From NCBI RefSeq assembly GCF_011612265.2, contig NZ_CP050134.2, positions 1,178,001 through 1,242,000 of the forward strand: a DNA stretch of 64,000 nt. The letters run 5' to 3'. Shown here piece by piece: positions 39,801 to 48,809 of this stretch. Both the position numbers and the translations under genes were made by a program. The notes beneath the pieces are model-generated. The model was not told the origin of the DNA, ran no database searches, and was given only the letters and a program-made list of their open reading frames with translations. How positions within the stretch are numbered: position 1 is the first letter of the stretch; the number at the start of each line of letters is the position of its first letter. Origin of the DNA: Corynebacterium matruchotii (GTDB lineage Bacteria > Actinomycetota > Actinomycetes > Mycobacteriales > Mycobacteriaceae).

Positions 39801-40292
39801 CTCCCCACCACCGGCACCGTCTTCGTCTCGGTAGCCAACCGGGACAAACGCACCCTCATTTTCCCCATCCAACGCCTCGCCTCCCTCGGATTCACCATGC
39901 TCGCCACCACCGGCACCGCCGCCATGCTGCGCCGCAACGGTGTGCAATGCGAAACCGTCCTCAAACACTCCGACGTCGCCCAACCCGGCGATACCCGGAA
40001 ATCCATTGTGGATTTGATCCGCGCCGGGGAAGTGGACCTGATTTTGAACACGCCGGCCGGGTCGGCGGGCGCACGCCATGATGGCTATGGCATTCGGGCG
40101 GCCGCCGTGAACGTGGGCGTGCCCCTGATTACCACCGTGCAGGGGGTGACGGCTGCGGTGCAGGGCATTGAAGCACTGCAACGAGGCGGGTTGGGGGTGC
40201 GTGCGCTGCAAGAACTCGACCACTCGCCGAAACACGCCGCCTACGTGGCCGCCAAAACCGCCGCCGAAGACTCAACGGGGAAAGGGGAGTAG
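36894..40292 (+). CDS. carB: Carbamoyl-phosphate synthase large subunit
   Basis: A 1132-residue enzyme with two homologous ATP-grasp halves. The first starts with [21 protein letters not shown] and the second with [20 protein letters not shown] near residue 580. The C-terminal MGS-like allosteric domain begins near 970 ([16 protein letters not shown]). It supplies carbamoyl phosphate for pyrimidines and arginine. AGGAAG precedes the ATG. Codons are nearly all C-ending until about 39,990, then change abruptly to a G/T-richer pattern for the last 100 codons. Confidence 0.97.
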   Translation: MPKRNDINHVLVIGSGPIVIGQACEFDYSGTQACRVLKEEGMRVTLINSNPATIMTDPEFADHTYVEPIEAEYIERIFEKEIAQGHPIDAVLATLGGQTALNAAIQLDRRGSLKNYNVELIGADIDAIERGEDRQKFKDIVAKIGGESARSRVCHTMDEVHETVAELGLPVVVRPSFTMGGLGSGLAFTPEDLERIAGGGLAASPEANVLIEESILGWKEYELELMRDGADNVVVICSIENVDALGVHTGDSVTVAPAMTLTDREYQKMRDQGIAIIREVGVDTGGCNIQFALNPTTGRLITIEMNPRVSRSSALASKATGFPIAKIAAKLAIGYTLDEITNDITGITPAAFEPTLDYVVVKAPRFAFEKFVGADDTLTTTMKSVGEAMALGRNYIAALGKVMRSLENKQAGFWTIPDETFAGDRATNIDAILADLNRPTEGRMYDVELALRLGATIDQVHQASGIDPWFLAELSNLVQFRDELVTARVLDEHLLRRAKYYGLSDRQIAALRPEFAGEDGVRRLRWSLGIRPVFKTVDTCAAEFEATTPYYYSSYELDPAAETEVTPQTTKEKIIILGSGPNRIGQGIEFDYSCVHAALELSRVGYETVMVNCNPETVSTDYDTADRLYFEPLTFEDVMEVYHAETQSGTVAGVIVQLGGQTPLGLAEKLRDAGVPVIGTTPEAINLAEDRGEFGEVLHAANLPAPAFGTATSFAEAKNVANHIGYPVLVRPSYVLGGRGMEIVYDEPSLADYIQRATEITSDHPVLVDRFLDNAIEIDVDALCDGTDVYLAGVMEHIEEAGIHSGDSACALPPMTLGPEDIDKVRASTVALAHGIGVHGLMNVQFALKDDILYVIEANPRASRTVPFVSKATGVHLAKAAARIMTGTTIAQLKAEGLIPTDYDGGSLPLDAPIAVKEAVLPFNRFRRPDGTSLDTLLSPEMKSTGEVMGLADNFGAAYAKAEQAAFGALPTTGTVFVSVANRDKRTLIFPIQRLASLGFTMLATTGTAAMLRRNGVQCETVLKHSDVAQPGDTRKSIVDLIRAGEVDLILNTPAGSAGARHDGYGIRAAAVNVGVPLITTVQGVTAAVQGIEALQRGGLGVRALQELDHSPKHAAYVAAKTAAEDSTGKGE

Positions 40293-40297
40293 GGTCC

Positions 40298-41140
40298 ATG
40301 CACGACTCGGGCAACACTGACTCTGGTAGCACCTTTGGGGAGAAACTCCGGGCGGCGGGAGAGCGGCACGGCCGCCTCTGCGTGGGCATCGACCCACACA
40401 AATCCCTGCTCGAATCCTGGGGATTCGAAAACACCATCGAGGGGCTGGCCGCGTTCAGCGCCATCTGTGTAGATGCCTTCGCTGGCCATGTAGCGTTAGT
40501 GAAACCCCAAGTGGCGTTTTACGAGGCCTTCGGTTCAGCCGGGTTTGCCGTGCTAGAAACCACCATGGCCGCGCTGCGTTCGGCTGGAACGCTGGTGGTG
40601 GCGGACGCAAAACGAGGTGATATTGGCTCCACCATGGCGGGCTACGCCGAGGCATGGTTGACGCCAGGATCGCCCCTGGAGGCGGATGCTGTGACGTTAT
40701 CACCCTACCTGGGGTTCGAATCGCTCCGCCCCGCACTTGACATCGCACAAAAATTCGGTAAAGGGGTGTTTGTGTTGGCGGCCACCAGTAACCCAGAAGC
40801 TGCCACCGTGCAGGGTTGCCACACGGAGCACGGGGTCACCATATCACAGCAGATCGTCGACGCATGCGCGCAGGAAAACTCGGCCTACCAGCCGGCGGTT
40901 GGAAGCGTCGGAGTGGTGGTGGGTGCCACCTTGGCTACGCCACCAGATTTGCGGAAACTCCATGGTCCGGTGCTGCTCCCCGGAGTGGGGGCACAGGGGG
41001 CAACCGCCAAAGATGTTAAGCGGATCACAAAAGAATTGGTGGGGTTGAGTTTTCCCAGCGTATCGCGGGGTATCCTTTCGGTCGGGCCGAAAGTTTCTAC
41101 TCTGAAAAAAGCCGTAGACAATGTGGTGAAAGAAATTTAA
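40298..41140 (+). CDS. pyrF: Orotidine 5'-phosphate decarboxylase (type 2)
   Basis: A 280-residue enzyme making UMP from OMP. The catalytic Asp103-Lys105-Asp108 array lies in VADAKRGDIGST. The protein is longer than type 1 enzymes, as usual for the actinobacterial type 2 branch. It begins five bases after carB, with GGGGAGTAGGG as ribosome binding site. It is the last gene of the pyr operon. The conserved first two operon steps and this last one are present; pyrD is not in the window. Confidence 0.95.
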   Translation: MHDSGNTDSGSTFGEKLRAAGERHGRLCVGIDPHKSLLESWGFENTIEGLAAFSAICVDAFAGHVALVKPQVAFYEAFGSAGFAVLETTMAALRSAGTLVVADAKRGDIGSTMAGYAEAWLTPGSPLEADAVTLSPYLGFESLRPALDIAQKFGKGVFVLAATSNPEAATVQGCHTEHGVTISQQIVDACAQENSAYQPAVGSVGVVVGATLATPPDLRKLHGPVLLPGVGAQGATAKDVKRITKELVGLSFPSVSRGILSVGPKVSTLKKAVDNVVKEI

Positions 41141-41147
41141 TATTTGA

Positions 41148-41187
41148 CCATTTCGCCAGTTCGCGTCACACGATAGGGGCGAAATGG
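41148..41187 (+). terminator. Inverted repeat after pyrF
   Basis: CCATTTCGCC and GGCGAAATGG form a perfect 10-bp stem with a 20-base loop, but no T-run follows. It may end the pyr mRNA or be a protein-binding site. GGGGCGAAAT recurs at 41259-41268. Confidence 0.4.
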
Positions 41188-41209
41188 ACGCCTATTGACC
41201 TGCGACTTT

Positions 41210-41223
41210 CCAATTGAAATTGG
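41210..41223. promoter_or_regulatory. Palindrome upstream of mihF
   Basis: CCAATTGAAATTGG is a perfect inverted repeat with a two-base centre, about 30 bases upstream of the mihF -10 candidate. A regulator cannot be named. Confidence 0.35.
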
Positions 41224-41252
41224 TGATTACCTGATCTTTTGTGATTAGGTGC

Positions 41253-41258
41253 TACACT
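41253..41258 (+). promoter_or_regulatory. -10 candidate for mihF
   Basis: TACACT followed by GGGG, identical in its TACACTGG core to the hexamers before gapA and the AAA ATPase gene. The leader to the GTG would be about 125 bases. Confidence 0.4.
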
Positions 41259-41391
41259 GGGGCGAAATCTACCGGGATATTCCCAGTGCATGTTTCCTGC
41301 GTGTATGGTAGATTTCCGCAGGTGGAATCATTTACTGATTTTCACTGCAACCTATAGACATTTATCGAACTTATTGAATCGGAGGAATCCC

Positions 41392-41715
41392 GTGGCCCTT
41401 CCACAGTTGACCGATGAGCAGCGCAAAGAAGCCCTCGCTAAGGCTGCCGAGGCGCGTAAGGCACGTGCAGAGCTCAAAGAGCAGCTCAAGCGCGGTGACA
41501 TTTCCCTGAAGGAGGTTTTGGCAAAGGCCTCCAGCGACGAAATCATTGGTAAGACCAAGGTCTCGGCTCTTTTGGAATCCTTGCCCAAGGTTGGCAAGGT
41601 GAAGGCTAAGGAAATCATGGACGAGCTGGAGATCGCCCAGACTCGCCGGTTGCGGGGCTTGGGTGACCGTCAGCGTCGCGCCCTGCTGGAGCGTTTCGGT
41701 TTCTCTGAGGACTAA
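41392..41715 (+). CDS. mihF: Mycobacterial-type integration host factor (mIHF)
   Basis: A 107-residue basic nucleoid protein conserved in actinobacteria. The core is GKTKVSALLESLPKVGKVKAKEIMDELEI, then RRLRGLGDRQRRALLERF at the C-terminus, which bends and binds DNA. The GTG giving MALPQLTDEQRKEAL follows GGAGGAATCCC. A longer frame from 41290 adds non-family residues. gmk starts three bases after the stop, the usual actinobacterial order. Confidence 0.94.
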   Translation: MALPQLTDEQRKEALAKAAEARKARAELKEQLKRGDISLKEVLAKASSDEIIGKTKVSALLESLPKVGKVKAKEIMDELEIAQTRRLRGLGDRQRRALLERFGFSED

Positions 41716-41718
41716 AAC

Positions 41719-42297
41719 GTGGTTGGCGATAACCCTCATCAGGGCCGGTTAGTGGTATTACTTGGCCCGTCTGCCGTGGGAAAGTCCACGGTGGTTCATC
41801 GCCTCCGCGAAGAATTGCCCACCATGTATTTTTCGGTCTCTATGACCACCCGTGCTCCCCGCCCTGGGGAGGTAGATGGTGTGCACTATTTCTTCGTGAC
41901 TCCCGAGGAGTTCCAACGTCGAATTGACGCCGGTGAAATGCTCGAATGGGCGGATATTCACGGCGGGCTGCAACGTTCGGGAACTCCCGCGGGCCCCGTC
42001 GACCAGGCGCTTTCGGCCGGCCGCCCAGTGTTGGTGGAGGTAGATCTGGTGGGGGCTCGTGCGATCGCCGCCATAAAACCCGAGGCGGAGACTGTGTTTT
42101 TAGCGCCCCCTTCATGGGAAGTGCTGGTGGAACGGCTCACTGGGCGTGGTACGGAATCTGATGCTACTATTCAGCGTCGGTTAGAAACCGCTCGGGTAGA
42201 ACTTGCGGCGCAGAACGAATTCCGGCACGTCATTGTCAACGATGATGTGGAGCGGGCGGTAGCCCAATTGCGGAATATTTTGTTAGGCGTCAAGTGA
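41719..42297 (+). CDS. gmk: Guanylate kinase
   Basis: A 192-residue P-loop enzyme phosphorylating GMP to GDP. Walker A is GPSAVGKST (16-24). The GMP-binding region [18 protein letters not shown] follows near 45-62. The start is a GTG three bases after mihF, so it is probably co-translated. rpoZ lies downstream. Confidence 0.95.
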   Translation: MVGDNPHQGRLVVLLGPSAVGKSTVVHRLREELPTMYFSVSMTTRAPRPGEVDGVHYFFVTPEEFQRRIDAGEMLEWADIHGGLQRSGTPAGPVDQALSAGRPVLVEVDLVGARAIAAIKPEAETVFLAPPSWEVLVERLTGRGTESDATIQRRLETARVELAAQNEFRHVIVNDDVERAVAQLRNILLGVK

Positions 42298-42375
42298 GCC
42301 GATTGGGTCCCGCATATTTGAGGGACTAAGCTAGAAACCGCAGTATAAACGTTCAAGTAAAGGTATCAATATCTC

Positions 42376-42654
42376 GTGAGCAAAGTGTCGGAAAGCAATC
42401 AGCGCGTCTACGATAAGCCGATCGGTATCACTGATCCGCCAATTGATGAGCTACTGGACCACGTATCCTCGAAGTATGCGCTGGTGATCTTTGCAGCTAA
42501 GCGCGCCCGGCAAATTAACTCCTACTACCGGCAGCAAGACGAAGGTGTGTTCGAATTCGTGGGTCCGTTGGTGGATCCACCGACCGAGCAGAAACCCCTC
42601 TCGACCGCCCTACTGGAAATCCAAGAAGGCATGCTGGATCACGAAGAAGGCTAA
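42376..42654 (+). CDS. rpoZ: RNA polymerase omega subunit
   Basis: A 92-residue subunit with [31 protein letters not shown], the omega signature that latches the beta' C-terminus. The GTG start is preceded by AAAGG with an 11-base spacing. It is followed by a terminator, ending the mihF-gmk-rpoZ unit. Confidence 0.95.
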   Translation: MSKVSESNQRVYDKPIGITDPPIDELLDHVSSKYALVIFAAKRARQINSYYRQQDEGVFEFVGPLVDPPTEQKPLSTALLEIQEGMLDHEEG

Positions 42655-42672
42655 TTTCTTCTGAAATATTGA

Positions 42673-42710
42673 CCCGCCCACGACTCTTGTGGGTGGGTTG
42701 TTATTTTTTA
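42673..42710 (+). terminator. Intrinsic terminator after rpoZ
   Basis: CCCGCCCAC and GTGGGTGGG pair (one G-T) around a seven-base loop, followed by TTGTTATTTTTTA. Confidence 0.85.
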
Positions 42711-42749
42711 GCTTGTCGACGCCCTCCCGGTGAAATACGTCGGAATTGA

Positions 42750-42755
42750 TAGACT
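42750..42755 (+). promoter_or_regulatory. -10 box of coaBC, leaderless start
   Basis: TAGACT is followed by exactly six bases and then the GTG at 42762, with no ribosome binding site. Confidence 0.5.
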
Positions 42756-42761
42756 GATTTG

Positions 42762-44009
42762 GTGGAGAATCAGAAGAAAATAGTTGTTGGCGTCACCGGT
42801 GGCATTGCCGCCTATAAGGCCTGCCATATAGTGCGGGCATTCAAAGAAGCAGGCGACGACGTTACCGTTGTGCCCACGGAGATGGCCCTGCGGTTTGTGG
42901 GGAAAGCCACCTTTGAGGCCCTGAGCGGCAATCCCGTATCCACCACCGTCTTCGACGCGGTAGATGAGGTGCAGCATGTGGCGGTTGGGAAGCAGGCCGA
43001 TCTCATTGTGGTGGCGCCAGCCACCGCCGACTTCATGGCCCGGGTTGCCGCCGGCCGGGCCGATGATCTGCTCACCGCGACGATTCTCGTGGCCACCTGC
43101 CCCGTGGTGTTTGCCCCCGCCATGCACACCGAAATGTGGCTGAACCCTGCTACCCAGGCCAATGTGCATATTCTGCGCAGCCGAAACATTGTGGTGCTAG
43201 AGCCCGACCATGGGCGGCTCACCGGGGCGGACATTGGCCCCGGCCGGATGCTGGAACCAAACCATATTGTTGAGCTGGCCCGCACCGTCTACGATGGGGA
43301 ATCTCTCCAACCCACCCTGGTGGGGAAGACCCTGCTGGTCACGGCCGGTGGCACCAGGGAACCCATCGACCCGGTGCGGTATATTGGCAATCGTTCTTCC
43401 GGCCGGCAGGGGCTGGCCATTGCGGATATTGCGGTGCAGCGGGGGGCGACGGTTTTTGTGGTTGCCGGCCATACCGAATCCGACATTCCCTCCGGGGCGA
43501 CCGTGGTGCGGGTGGAGTCGGCCCGGGAGATGCGGGACGAGGTGGAACGTCTCTCGGGCGGCGCGGACATTATCGTTATGGCGGCCGCGGTGGCGGATTT
43601 CCGCCCCGAACATGTGGCCGAATCCAAGTTGAAGAAGGGCACCCACACGGATGCATTGAGCACGATTCATTTGGTGGAGAACCCGGACGTCCTGCGGTCG
43701 GTCGTCGACAAGCGAGAGTTGCGGGAGTTGTCGGAGCACGCAATCATCGTGGGGTTCGCCGCGGAAACCGGGGATGATGTGGGCACCGTGCTTGATTACG
43801 CCCGGGCCAAACTGGCGAAAAAGGGTTGTGACCTGCTGATGTGCAACGATGTTTCCGGCGGTAAGGTGTTCGGGCAGGCCAATAATCGAGGGTTCCTGCT
43901 CGCCCGCAACGGTGCCATTATTAATATTGCTGACGGAAGTAAACACGTGGTAGCTGCACAAATCCTTGACGTCATCGAGGCTTTAAACCAAGCAGACTTG
44001 CCGGATTAG
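42762..44009 (+). CDS. coaBC: Bifunctional phosphopantothenoylcysteine synthetase/decarboxylase
   Basis: A 415-residue two-domain coenzyme A enzyme. The flavin-dependent decarboxylase domain (1-185) has [11 protein letters not shown], His72 in the [10 protein letters not shown] strand, and [14 protein letters not shown]. The synthetase domain begins [25 protein letters not shown]. The decarboxylase signature PxMNxxMW appears as PAMHTEMW, with His122 at the Asn position. The GTG at 42762 is preferred over the adjacent TTG because it sits six bases after a -10 box. Confidence 0.94.
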   Translation: MENQKKIVVGVTGGIAAYKACHIVRAFKEAGDDVTVVPTEMALRFVGKATFEALSGNPVSTTVFDAVDEVQHVAVGKQADLIVVAPATADFMARVAAGRADDLLTATILVATCPVVFAPAMHTEMWLNPATQANVHILRSRNIVVLEPDHGRLTGADIGPGRMLEPNHIVELARTVYDGESLQPTLVGKTLLVTAGGTREPIDPVRYIGNRSSGRQGLAIADIAVQRGATVFVVAGHTESDIPSGATVVRVESAREMRDEVERLSGGADIIVMAAAVADFRPEHVAESKLKKGTHTDALSTIHLVENPDVLRSVVDKRELRELSEHAIIVGFAAETGDDVGTVLDYARAKLAKKGCDLLMCNDVSGGKVFGQANNRGFLLARNGAIINIADGSKHVVAAQILDVIEALNQADLPD

Positions 44010-44022
44010 ACAGCTTAGTCTA
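44007..44022. promoter_or_regulatory. McbR-type operator upstream of metK
   Basis: TAGACAGCTTAGTCTA fits the McbR consensus TAGAC-N6-GTCTA perfectly. McbR is the corynebacterial repressor of methionine, cysteine and SAM genes. The site overlaps the coaBC stop codon and touches a TATATT -10 candidate at 44021-44026, so binding would block metK transcription. Confidence 0.8.
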
Positions 44023-44080
44023 TATTTGGTTGTGCTCGGGCGCCTATTCAGGCGCATGCTCAAACCGAAAGAATCATTTT

Positions 44081-45304
44081 ATGCCTCATAACACCTTGCG
44101 CTTGTTCACCAGCGAATCCGTCACCGAAGGGCATCCCGATAAAATCTGTGACGCCATCTCCGACAGCATACTTGACGCGATTTTGGCCCAGGATCCCACC
44201 GGCCGGGTAGCGGTAGAAACCCTGGTCACCACCGGGCAGGTGCACGTGGTAGGGGAGGTGCGCACCACCTCCTATGTGGATATCGCCACCCTGGTGCGCC
44301 AAACCCTGGTCGATATCGGGTTCGTGTCCTCTGACGTGGGGTTTGACGGCCGCACCTGCGGCGTGAACATTGCTATTGGTGAACAATCCGCCGAAATCGG
44401 CGACTCCGTTTCCGTCTCCCAAGAGGTCCGCGACGGGCATGACACGGACGCCGACGACCAAGCCGGCGCCGGCGACCAGGGCCTCATGTTCGGCTACGCC
44501 TCCAACGAAACCCCCGAATACCTGCCGCTGCCGATTTCGCTCGCCCACCGGCTATCCCGCCGGCTCACCCAGGTCCGCAAGGAAGGCATTGTCCCGCACC
44601 TCCGCCCCGACGGAAAAACGCAGGTCACCTTGGGGTACGATGATGTGGGCCGGCCGGTACGACTCGATACCGTGGTGGTGTCCGCCCAACACGACCCCGA
44701 CGTGACCCAAGAATGGCTGCGGCAGCAACTCCAAACCCACGTGGTCGACTGGGTGCTTGACGACGCTAACCTCGACGGCATCGACACCACCAGTTACACC
44801 CTGCTCGTCAACCCCTCCGGCTCGTTCATCCTCGGCGGTCCCATGGGGGATGCCGGCCTGACCGGCCGAAAAATCATTGTTGACACCTACGGCGGCATGG
44901 CCCGCCACGGGGGTGGCGCATTCTCCGGGAAAGACCCCAGCAAGGTGGACCGATCCGGGGCGTACGCCATGCGGTGGGTGGCGAAAAACATTGTTGCCGC
45001 CGGCCTCGCCGACCGGGCCGAAGTCCAGGTCGCCTACGCTATTGGCCGGGCAAAACCCGTCGGCCTCTATGTGGAAACCTTCGGCACCGCCCACCATGGC
45101 CTGACCGACGCCCACATCCAACAAGCAGTCACGCAAGTATTCGACCTGCGGCCGGCTGCGATCATTCGGGAACTCGACCTGCTGCGACCCATGTACGCTC
45201 GCACCGCCGCATACGGCCATTTCGGCCGCGACGACCTTGACCTGCCTTGGGAACAAACCAACCGGGTCACCCAACTTCGGGACGCCCTCCATATCCAGGG
45301 TTGA
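44081..45304 (+). CDS. metK: S-adenosylmethionine synthetase
   Basis: A 407-residue enzyme forming SAM from methionine and ATP. Signatures are [35 protein letters not shown] and [16 protein letters not shown]. The ATG giving [13 protein letters not shown] follows GAAAG. A frame from 44030 would add 17 residues and is rejected. The McbR operator upstream links it to methionine regulation. The leader contains a small hairpin GCGCCT/AGGCGC at 44040-44055. Confidence 0.96.
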   Translation: MPHNTLRLFTSESVTEGHPDKICDAISDSILDAILAQDPTGRVAVETLVTTGQVHVVGEVRTTSYVDIATLVRQTLVDIGFVSSDVGFDGRTCGVNIAIGEQSAEIGDSVSVSQEVRDGHDTDADDQAGAGDQGLMFGYASNETPEYLPLPISLAHRLSRRLTQVRKEGIVPHLRPDGKTQVTLGYDDVGRPVRLDTVVVSAQHDPDVTQEWLRQQLQTHVVDWVLDDANLDGIDTTSYTLLVNPSGSFILGGPMGDAGLTGRKIIVDTYGGMARHGGGAFSGKDPSKVDRSGAYAMRWVAKNIVAAGLADRAEVQVAYAIGRAKPVGLYVETFGTAHHGLTDAHIQQAVTQVFDLRPAAIIRELDLLRPMYARTAAYGHFGRDDLDLPWEQTNRVTQLRDALHIQG

Positions 45305-45307
45305 TGC

Positions 45308-45313
45308 TACAAT
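45308..45313 (+). promoter_or_regulatory. -10 box of priA, leaderless start
   Basis: TACAAT, then six bases, then the ATG at 45320. The box lies right after the metK stop. Confidence 0.5.
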
Positions 45314-45319
45314 AGGCGA

Positions 45320-47344
45320 ATGCCAAAAACCCGGGAACCTGCCACATACGCGCCGGTAGCGCGGGTTTTACCCCTACTCGGTTTGAGCGTCATCGACCGT
45401 TACTTCGACTACCGCATCGACACCAAGTTATCCGATGCCGCCCAACCGGGGGTGCGGGTCCGGGTCCGGTTTCATAACCGAATGGTCGACGGCATCCTCC
45501 TCGACCGGGTTGCCGAATCCGAATTTGGTGGGGAACTCAGCTGGCTCGACCGCGTAGTGTCCCCGGAAATCGTATACCCGCCCAGCACCCGGAAACTCGT
45601 CGAAGCCATCGTCAACCGCTACGCCGGCACCACCAGCGACCTCATCCGCCTCGCCATACCCTCCCGCCACGCGGGTGCGGAAACCACCGACACCACCACC
45701 GCGTGGGAAGAACTCGGCAAGGTAGGGGAACCCGACCTGTCGCACTGGTCCAGCTACACCCACGGGGAATCCTTCGTAGATGCGGTCCTACGGGGCCAAA
45801 CCGCCCGGGCCGCCTGGCAAATCCTCCCCGGCGACGACTGGGCGGCGGCACTCGCGGCCCTCGCCGTGAAAGTAGTCAAAGACGGCGGCGGCGCCCTCAT
45901 CATCCTTCCCGACCAGCGGGACATAGACCACATGGAACGAGCCCTGCGGAACCTCGTCTCCCCGAAACAAATCACGATCCTCACCGCATCCCAAGGCCCG
46001 CAAGCCCGCTACAGTCGATTCCTGAGCATCCTGCACGGCCAAGGCCGGCTGGTGATTGGCACCCGATCCGCGGTGTTCGCCCCCATCGCTAACCTCACAC
46101 TCGCCATCATCAAAGACGACGGTGACCCCAGCCTGGTAGAAACCCGCGCCCCCTACTTTCACGCCCGGGAAGTACTCACCACCCGCTCCGCCCAGGAACA
46201 ATGCTCCCTCATCATCGCCGGGCATGCCCGCACCGCCGAAACCCAACTCCTGGTCGACTCCGGGTGGGCACACGACCTGGTTGCCGGCCGCGACACCATC
46301 CGCACCCGCATGCCCCACATCCACGCATCCGGTGACACCGATGCCGCCTTAGAACGCGACCGCCACGCCCGCGGCTCCCGCCTGCCCAGCAGCGCCTACC
46401 AGGCTATCCGGGCCGCCCTCGACCGCGGCGCCCCCGCCCTGGTGCAGGTGCCGCGCAAAGGCTACGTGCCCATCCTCGCCTGCCGCCACTGCCGAACCCA
46501 CGCCCGCTGTCGCCATTGCAACGGCCCCCTCGGCATCCCCTCCGGCGATGATTACGCGACACCCAGCTGCGGCTGGTGCGGCCGCCAAGACCCCAACTAC
46601 CGGTGCACCAACTGCGGTGGCACCGGGGTGCGGGCCGTGGTGCTAGGGCACGACCGCACCGCCGAAGAATTCGGCCGGGCCTTCCCCCAAACCACAATCA
46701 TCGTGTCCGGCGGCAATAAAATCATCGACACCATCCCCGCCGAACCAACCATCGTCATCGCCACCCCCGGCGCCGAACCCCAAGTCACAGACGGCAACTA
46801 CGGTGCCGCCGTGCTGCTCGATGCGTGGGCGCTCCTCAACCGGCAAGACCTCCGCGCCACCGAAGAAACCCTCACCAAATGGGCGCACGCCACCAGCCTG
46901 GTCGCCAGCCGCGCCCACCAGGGGGAAGTTGTGGTCGCCGCCGACCCGGGAATACCCATCGTCCAAAACCTCATCCGGTGGGACATGGTTTCCGCCGCCC
47001 GCCGCGAACTCGACGAACGCCGCGACGTCGAATTCCCCCCAACCGTCCACATGGCCGCCATCGACGGCACCGTGACCGCGCTCCACCACTTCATCGACCA
47101 ACTCGACCTGCCGGAAACCGCAGAAATACTCGGCCCGGTCGACCTGCCACCCGGGGAAAAACTCCCGGGAAGCACCGCCATGAAAGACTACAACGAACCG
47201 GTCCAACGCATCCTCGTCCGCGCCCCACTGGGGCCCCGAAACCAATTAGGCATGGTACTCAAAGCCGCATACACTGCGGTGCGGACCCTGCATAAAAATG
47301 ACACCCCGGTCCGCATCCAGGTAGACCCCATCCATATCGGCTAA
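45320..47344 (+). CDS. priA: Primosomal protein N' (PriA), helicase motifs lost
   Basis: A 674-residue PriA homologue of the actinobacterial type. The N-terminal 3'-end-binding domain begins ARVLPLLGLSVIDRYFDY. No Walker A (GxxGxGKT) occurs, and where the helicase DEEH box should stand there is IIKDDGDPSLVETRAPYFHAREV. The zinc-binding cysteines are retained (CRHCRTHARCRHC, CGWCG, CTNCGGTG, about 391-437). It is therefore probably a non-helicase restart or scaffold protein. Leaderless start. Confidence 0.92.
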   Translation: MPKTREPATYAPVARVLPLLGLSVIDRYFDYRIDTKLSDAAQPGVRVRVRFHNRMVDGILLDRVAESEFGGELSWLDRVVSPEIVYPPSTRKLVEAIVNRYAGTTSDLIRLAIPSRHAGAETTDTTTAWEELGKVGEPDLSHWSSYTHGESFVDAVLRGQTARAAWQILPGDDWAAALAALAVKVVKDGGGALIILPDQRDIDHMERALRNLVSPKQITILTASQGPQARYSRFLSILHGQGRLVIGTRSAVFAPIANLTLAIIKDDGDPSLVETRAPYFHAREVLTTRSAQEQCSLIIAGHARTAETQLLVDSGWAHDLVAGRDTIRTRMPHIHASGDTDAALERDRHARGSRLPSSAYQAIRAALDRGAPALVQVPRKGYVPILACRHCRTHARCRHCNGPLGIPSGDDYATPSCGWCGRQDPNYRCTNCGGTGVRAVVLGHDRTAEEFGRAFPQTTIIVSGGNKIIDTIPAEPTIVIATPGAEPQVTDGNYGAAVLLDAWALLNRQDLRATEETLTKWAHATSLVASRAHQGEVVVAADPGIPIVQNLIRWDMVSAARRELDERRDVEFPPTVHMAAIDGTVTALHHFIDQLDLPETAEILGPVDLPPGEKLPGSTAMKDYNEPVQRILVRAPLGPRNQLGMVLKAAYTAVRTLHKNDTPVRIQVDPIHIG

Positions 47345-47376
47345 CGCTTAAATCCTTGAAGGAGGCACTTATTCAC

Positions 47377-47886
47377 ATGACTAGCCACGACATTCGAATC
47401 TTCGGCGATCCCGTGCTCACCAGCCGCGCCGACGAAATCACCGCCTTTGACGACTCCCTGAAACATCTGGTCGAAGACATGCTCGACACCATGGACGCCG
47501 CTGGTGGCGTCGGCCTCGCCGCCAACCAAATCGGGGTGCTGCGCCGGGTTTTCGTCTTCGACTGCACCACCGAGGAAGACGGGATGCGGGGGCATATCAT
47601 CAACCCCCAGTGGGAGCCAGTGGGGGAGGAGACCCAGCTTGGGCCCGAAGGGTGCCTCTCCATTCCCGAGGTGCTCGCCGACACCGAACGCTACCAAACC
47701 GTGCGGGTCACCGGCTACGACTACGACGGTAACCCCCTGACCATCACGGCCTCCGGGCTCATGGCCCGGTGCATCCAACACGAAACCGACCATTTGGATG
47801 GGGTGCTGTTCCTCCGACGCCTCACCCCGGAGCGTCGCAAAGAAGCCATGGCCTACATCCGCCAAGCAGACTGGTTTAATAAATAA
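47377..47886 (+). CDS. def: Peptide deformylase
   Basis: A 169-residue Fe/Zn enzyme removing N-formyl groups from new proteins. Motif 1 is GVGLAANQIG, with Asn where most enzymes have Pro (GLAAPQ). Cys93 is in EGCLSIPEV, and His135-Glu136-His139 in QHETDHLDG. The ATG giving MTSHDIRIFG follows GAAGGAGG. fmt starts two bases after the stop. Confidence 0.95.
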   Translation: MTSHDIRIFGDPVLTSRADEITAFDDSLKHLVEDMLDTMDAAGGVGLAANQIGVLRRVFVFDCTTEEDGMRGHIINPQWEPVGEETQLGPEGCLSIPEVLADTERYQTVRVTGYDYDGNPLTITASGLMARCIQHETDHLDGVLFLRRLTPERRKEAMAYIRQADWFNK

Positions 47887-47888
47887 TC

Positions 47889-48809
47889 ATGCGCATCATT
47901 TTCGCGGGAACCCCCGAACCGGCAGCCTGTGCCCTCACCGCCCTGCTGGCCAGCAACCACGACGTTATTGCGGTCATTACCCGACCCGACGCCCGGAAGG
48001 GTCGGGGCCGCACCTACTACCCTTCACCGGTGAAAGAGCTCGCCACCAGCCATGACATTCCAGTGCTCACCCCCACCAGCCTGCGCGACAATGACGAGTT
48101 CCGCTCCGAACTACGCCGGCTGAAACCGGATTGCGTGCCAGTTGTGGCCTACGGCAATCTCATCCCCCAAGATGTGCTGAATTTGGTCCCTTGCGGGTTT
48201 ATTAACCTGCACTTTAGCCTCCTGCCGCGGTGGCGGGGGGCGGCCCCCGTGCAGGCGGCCATCCACGCCGGCGACGCCGTCACCGGGGCCACCACCTTCC
48301 GCATCGACCCCGGACTTGACACCGGGGACATCATTGGGCAGCTCACCGAGCCCATCGACCCCGCCGACACCGCCGACAGCCTCCTGGAGCGGCTCGCCCA
48401 CCGGGGCGCCAACCTATTGACCCGCACCATGGACATGATCGCCGACGGCACCGCCGAATACCGGCCCCAGGACGGCGTAGCCACCCACGCCCACAAGATC
48501 ACGGTCGCTGACGCCCGCGTGGACTGGACCCAACCCGCCGAAAGCATTGACCGCGCCATCCGCGCCGTCACCAGCAGCCCCGGTGCCTGGAGCACGATAG
48601 GGGAGCAGCGCATCAAACTGGGACCGGTCACCCACACCACCGACCCGCACATGCGGCCCGGTGACATCCATGTGGCAAAAAACCGCATCCTGGTGGGCAC
48701 CGGCACCACCCCGGTGAGCCTGGGCCGGGTGCAACCATCGGGGAAGAAACCCATGCCCGCCGCCGACTGGGCCCGCGGCACCATGATTGAAGGGAAACGA
48801 TTCGAATGA
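47889..48809 (+). CDS. fmt: Methionyl-tRNA formyltransferase
   Basis: A 306-residue enzyme that formylates initiator Met-tRNA. It has MRIIFAGTPEPAACAL at the N-terminus and the folate-site motif INLHFSLLPRWRGAAPVQAAI near 105-125. A C-terminal OB-like domain follows. It is coupled to def (two-base gap) and to rsmB (ATGA overlap). Confidence 0.95.
   Translation: MRIIFAGTPEPAACALTALLASNHDVIAVITRPDARKGRGRTYYPSPVKELATSHDIPVLTPTSLRDNDEFRSELRRLKPDCVPVVAYGNLIPQDVLNLVPCGFINLHFSLLPRWRGAAPVQAAIHAGDAVTGATTFRIDPGLDTGDIIGQLTEPIDPADTADSLLERLAHRGANLLTRTMDMIADGTAEYRPQDGVATHAHKITVADARVDWTQPAESIDRAIRAVTSSPGAWSTIGEQRIKLGPVTHTTDPHMRPGDIHVAKNRILVGTGTTPVSLGRVQPSGKKPMPAADWARGTMIEGKRFE

Noticed and set aside
38688..40235. 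515-codon minus-strand frame opposite carB
   Set aside because: Antisense shadow created by the NNC codon bias of carB.
44030..44080. SAM riboswitch in the metK leader
   Set aside because: Only a 6-bp hairpin is present and the leader is too short; the McbR operator accounts for regulation.
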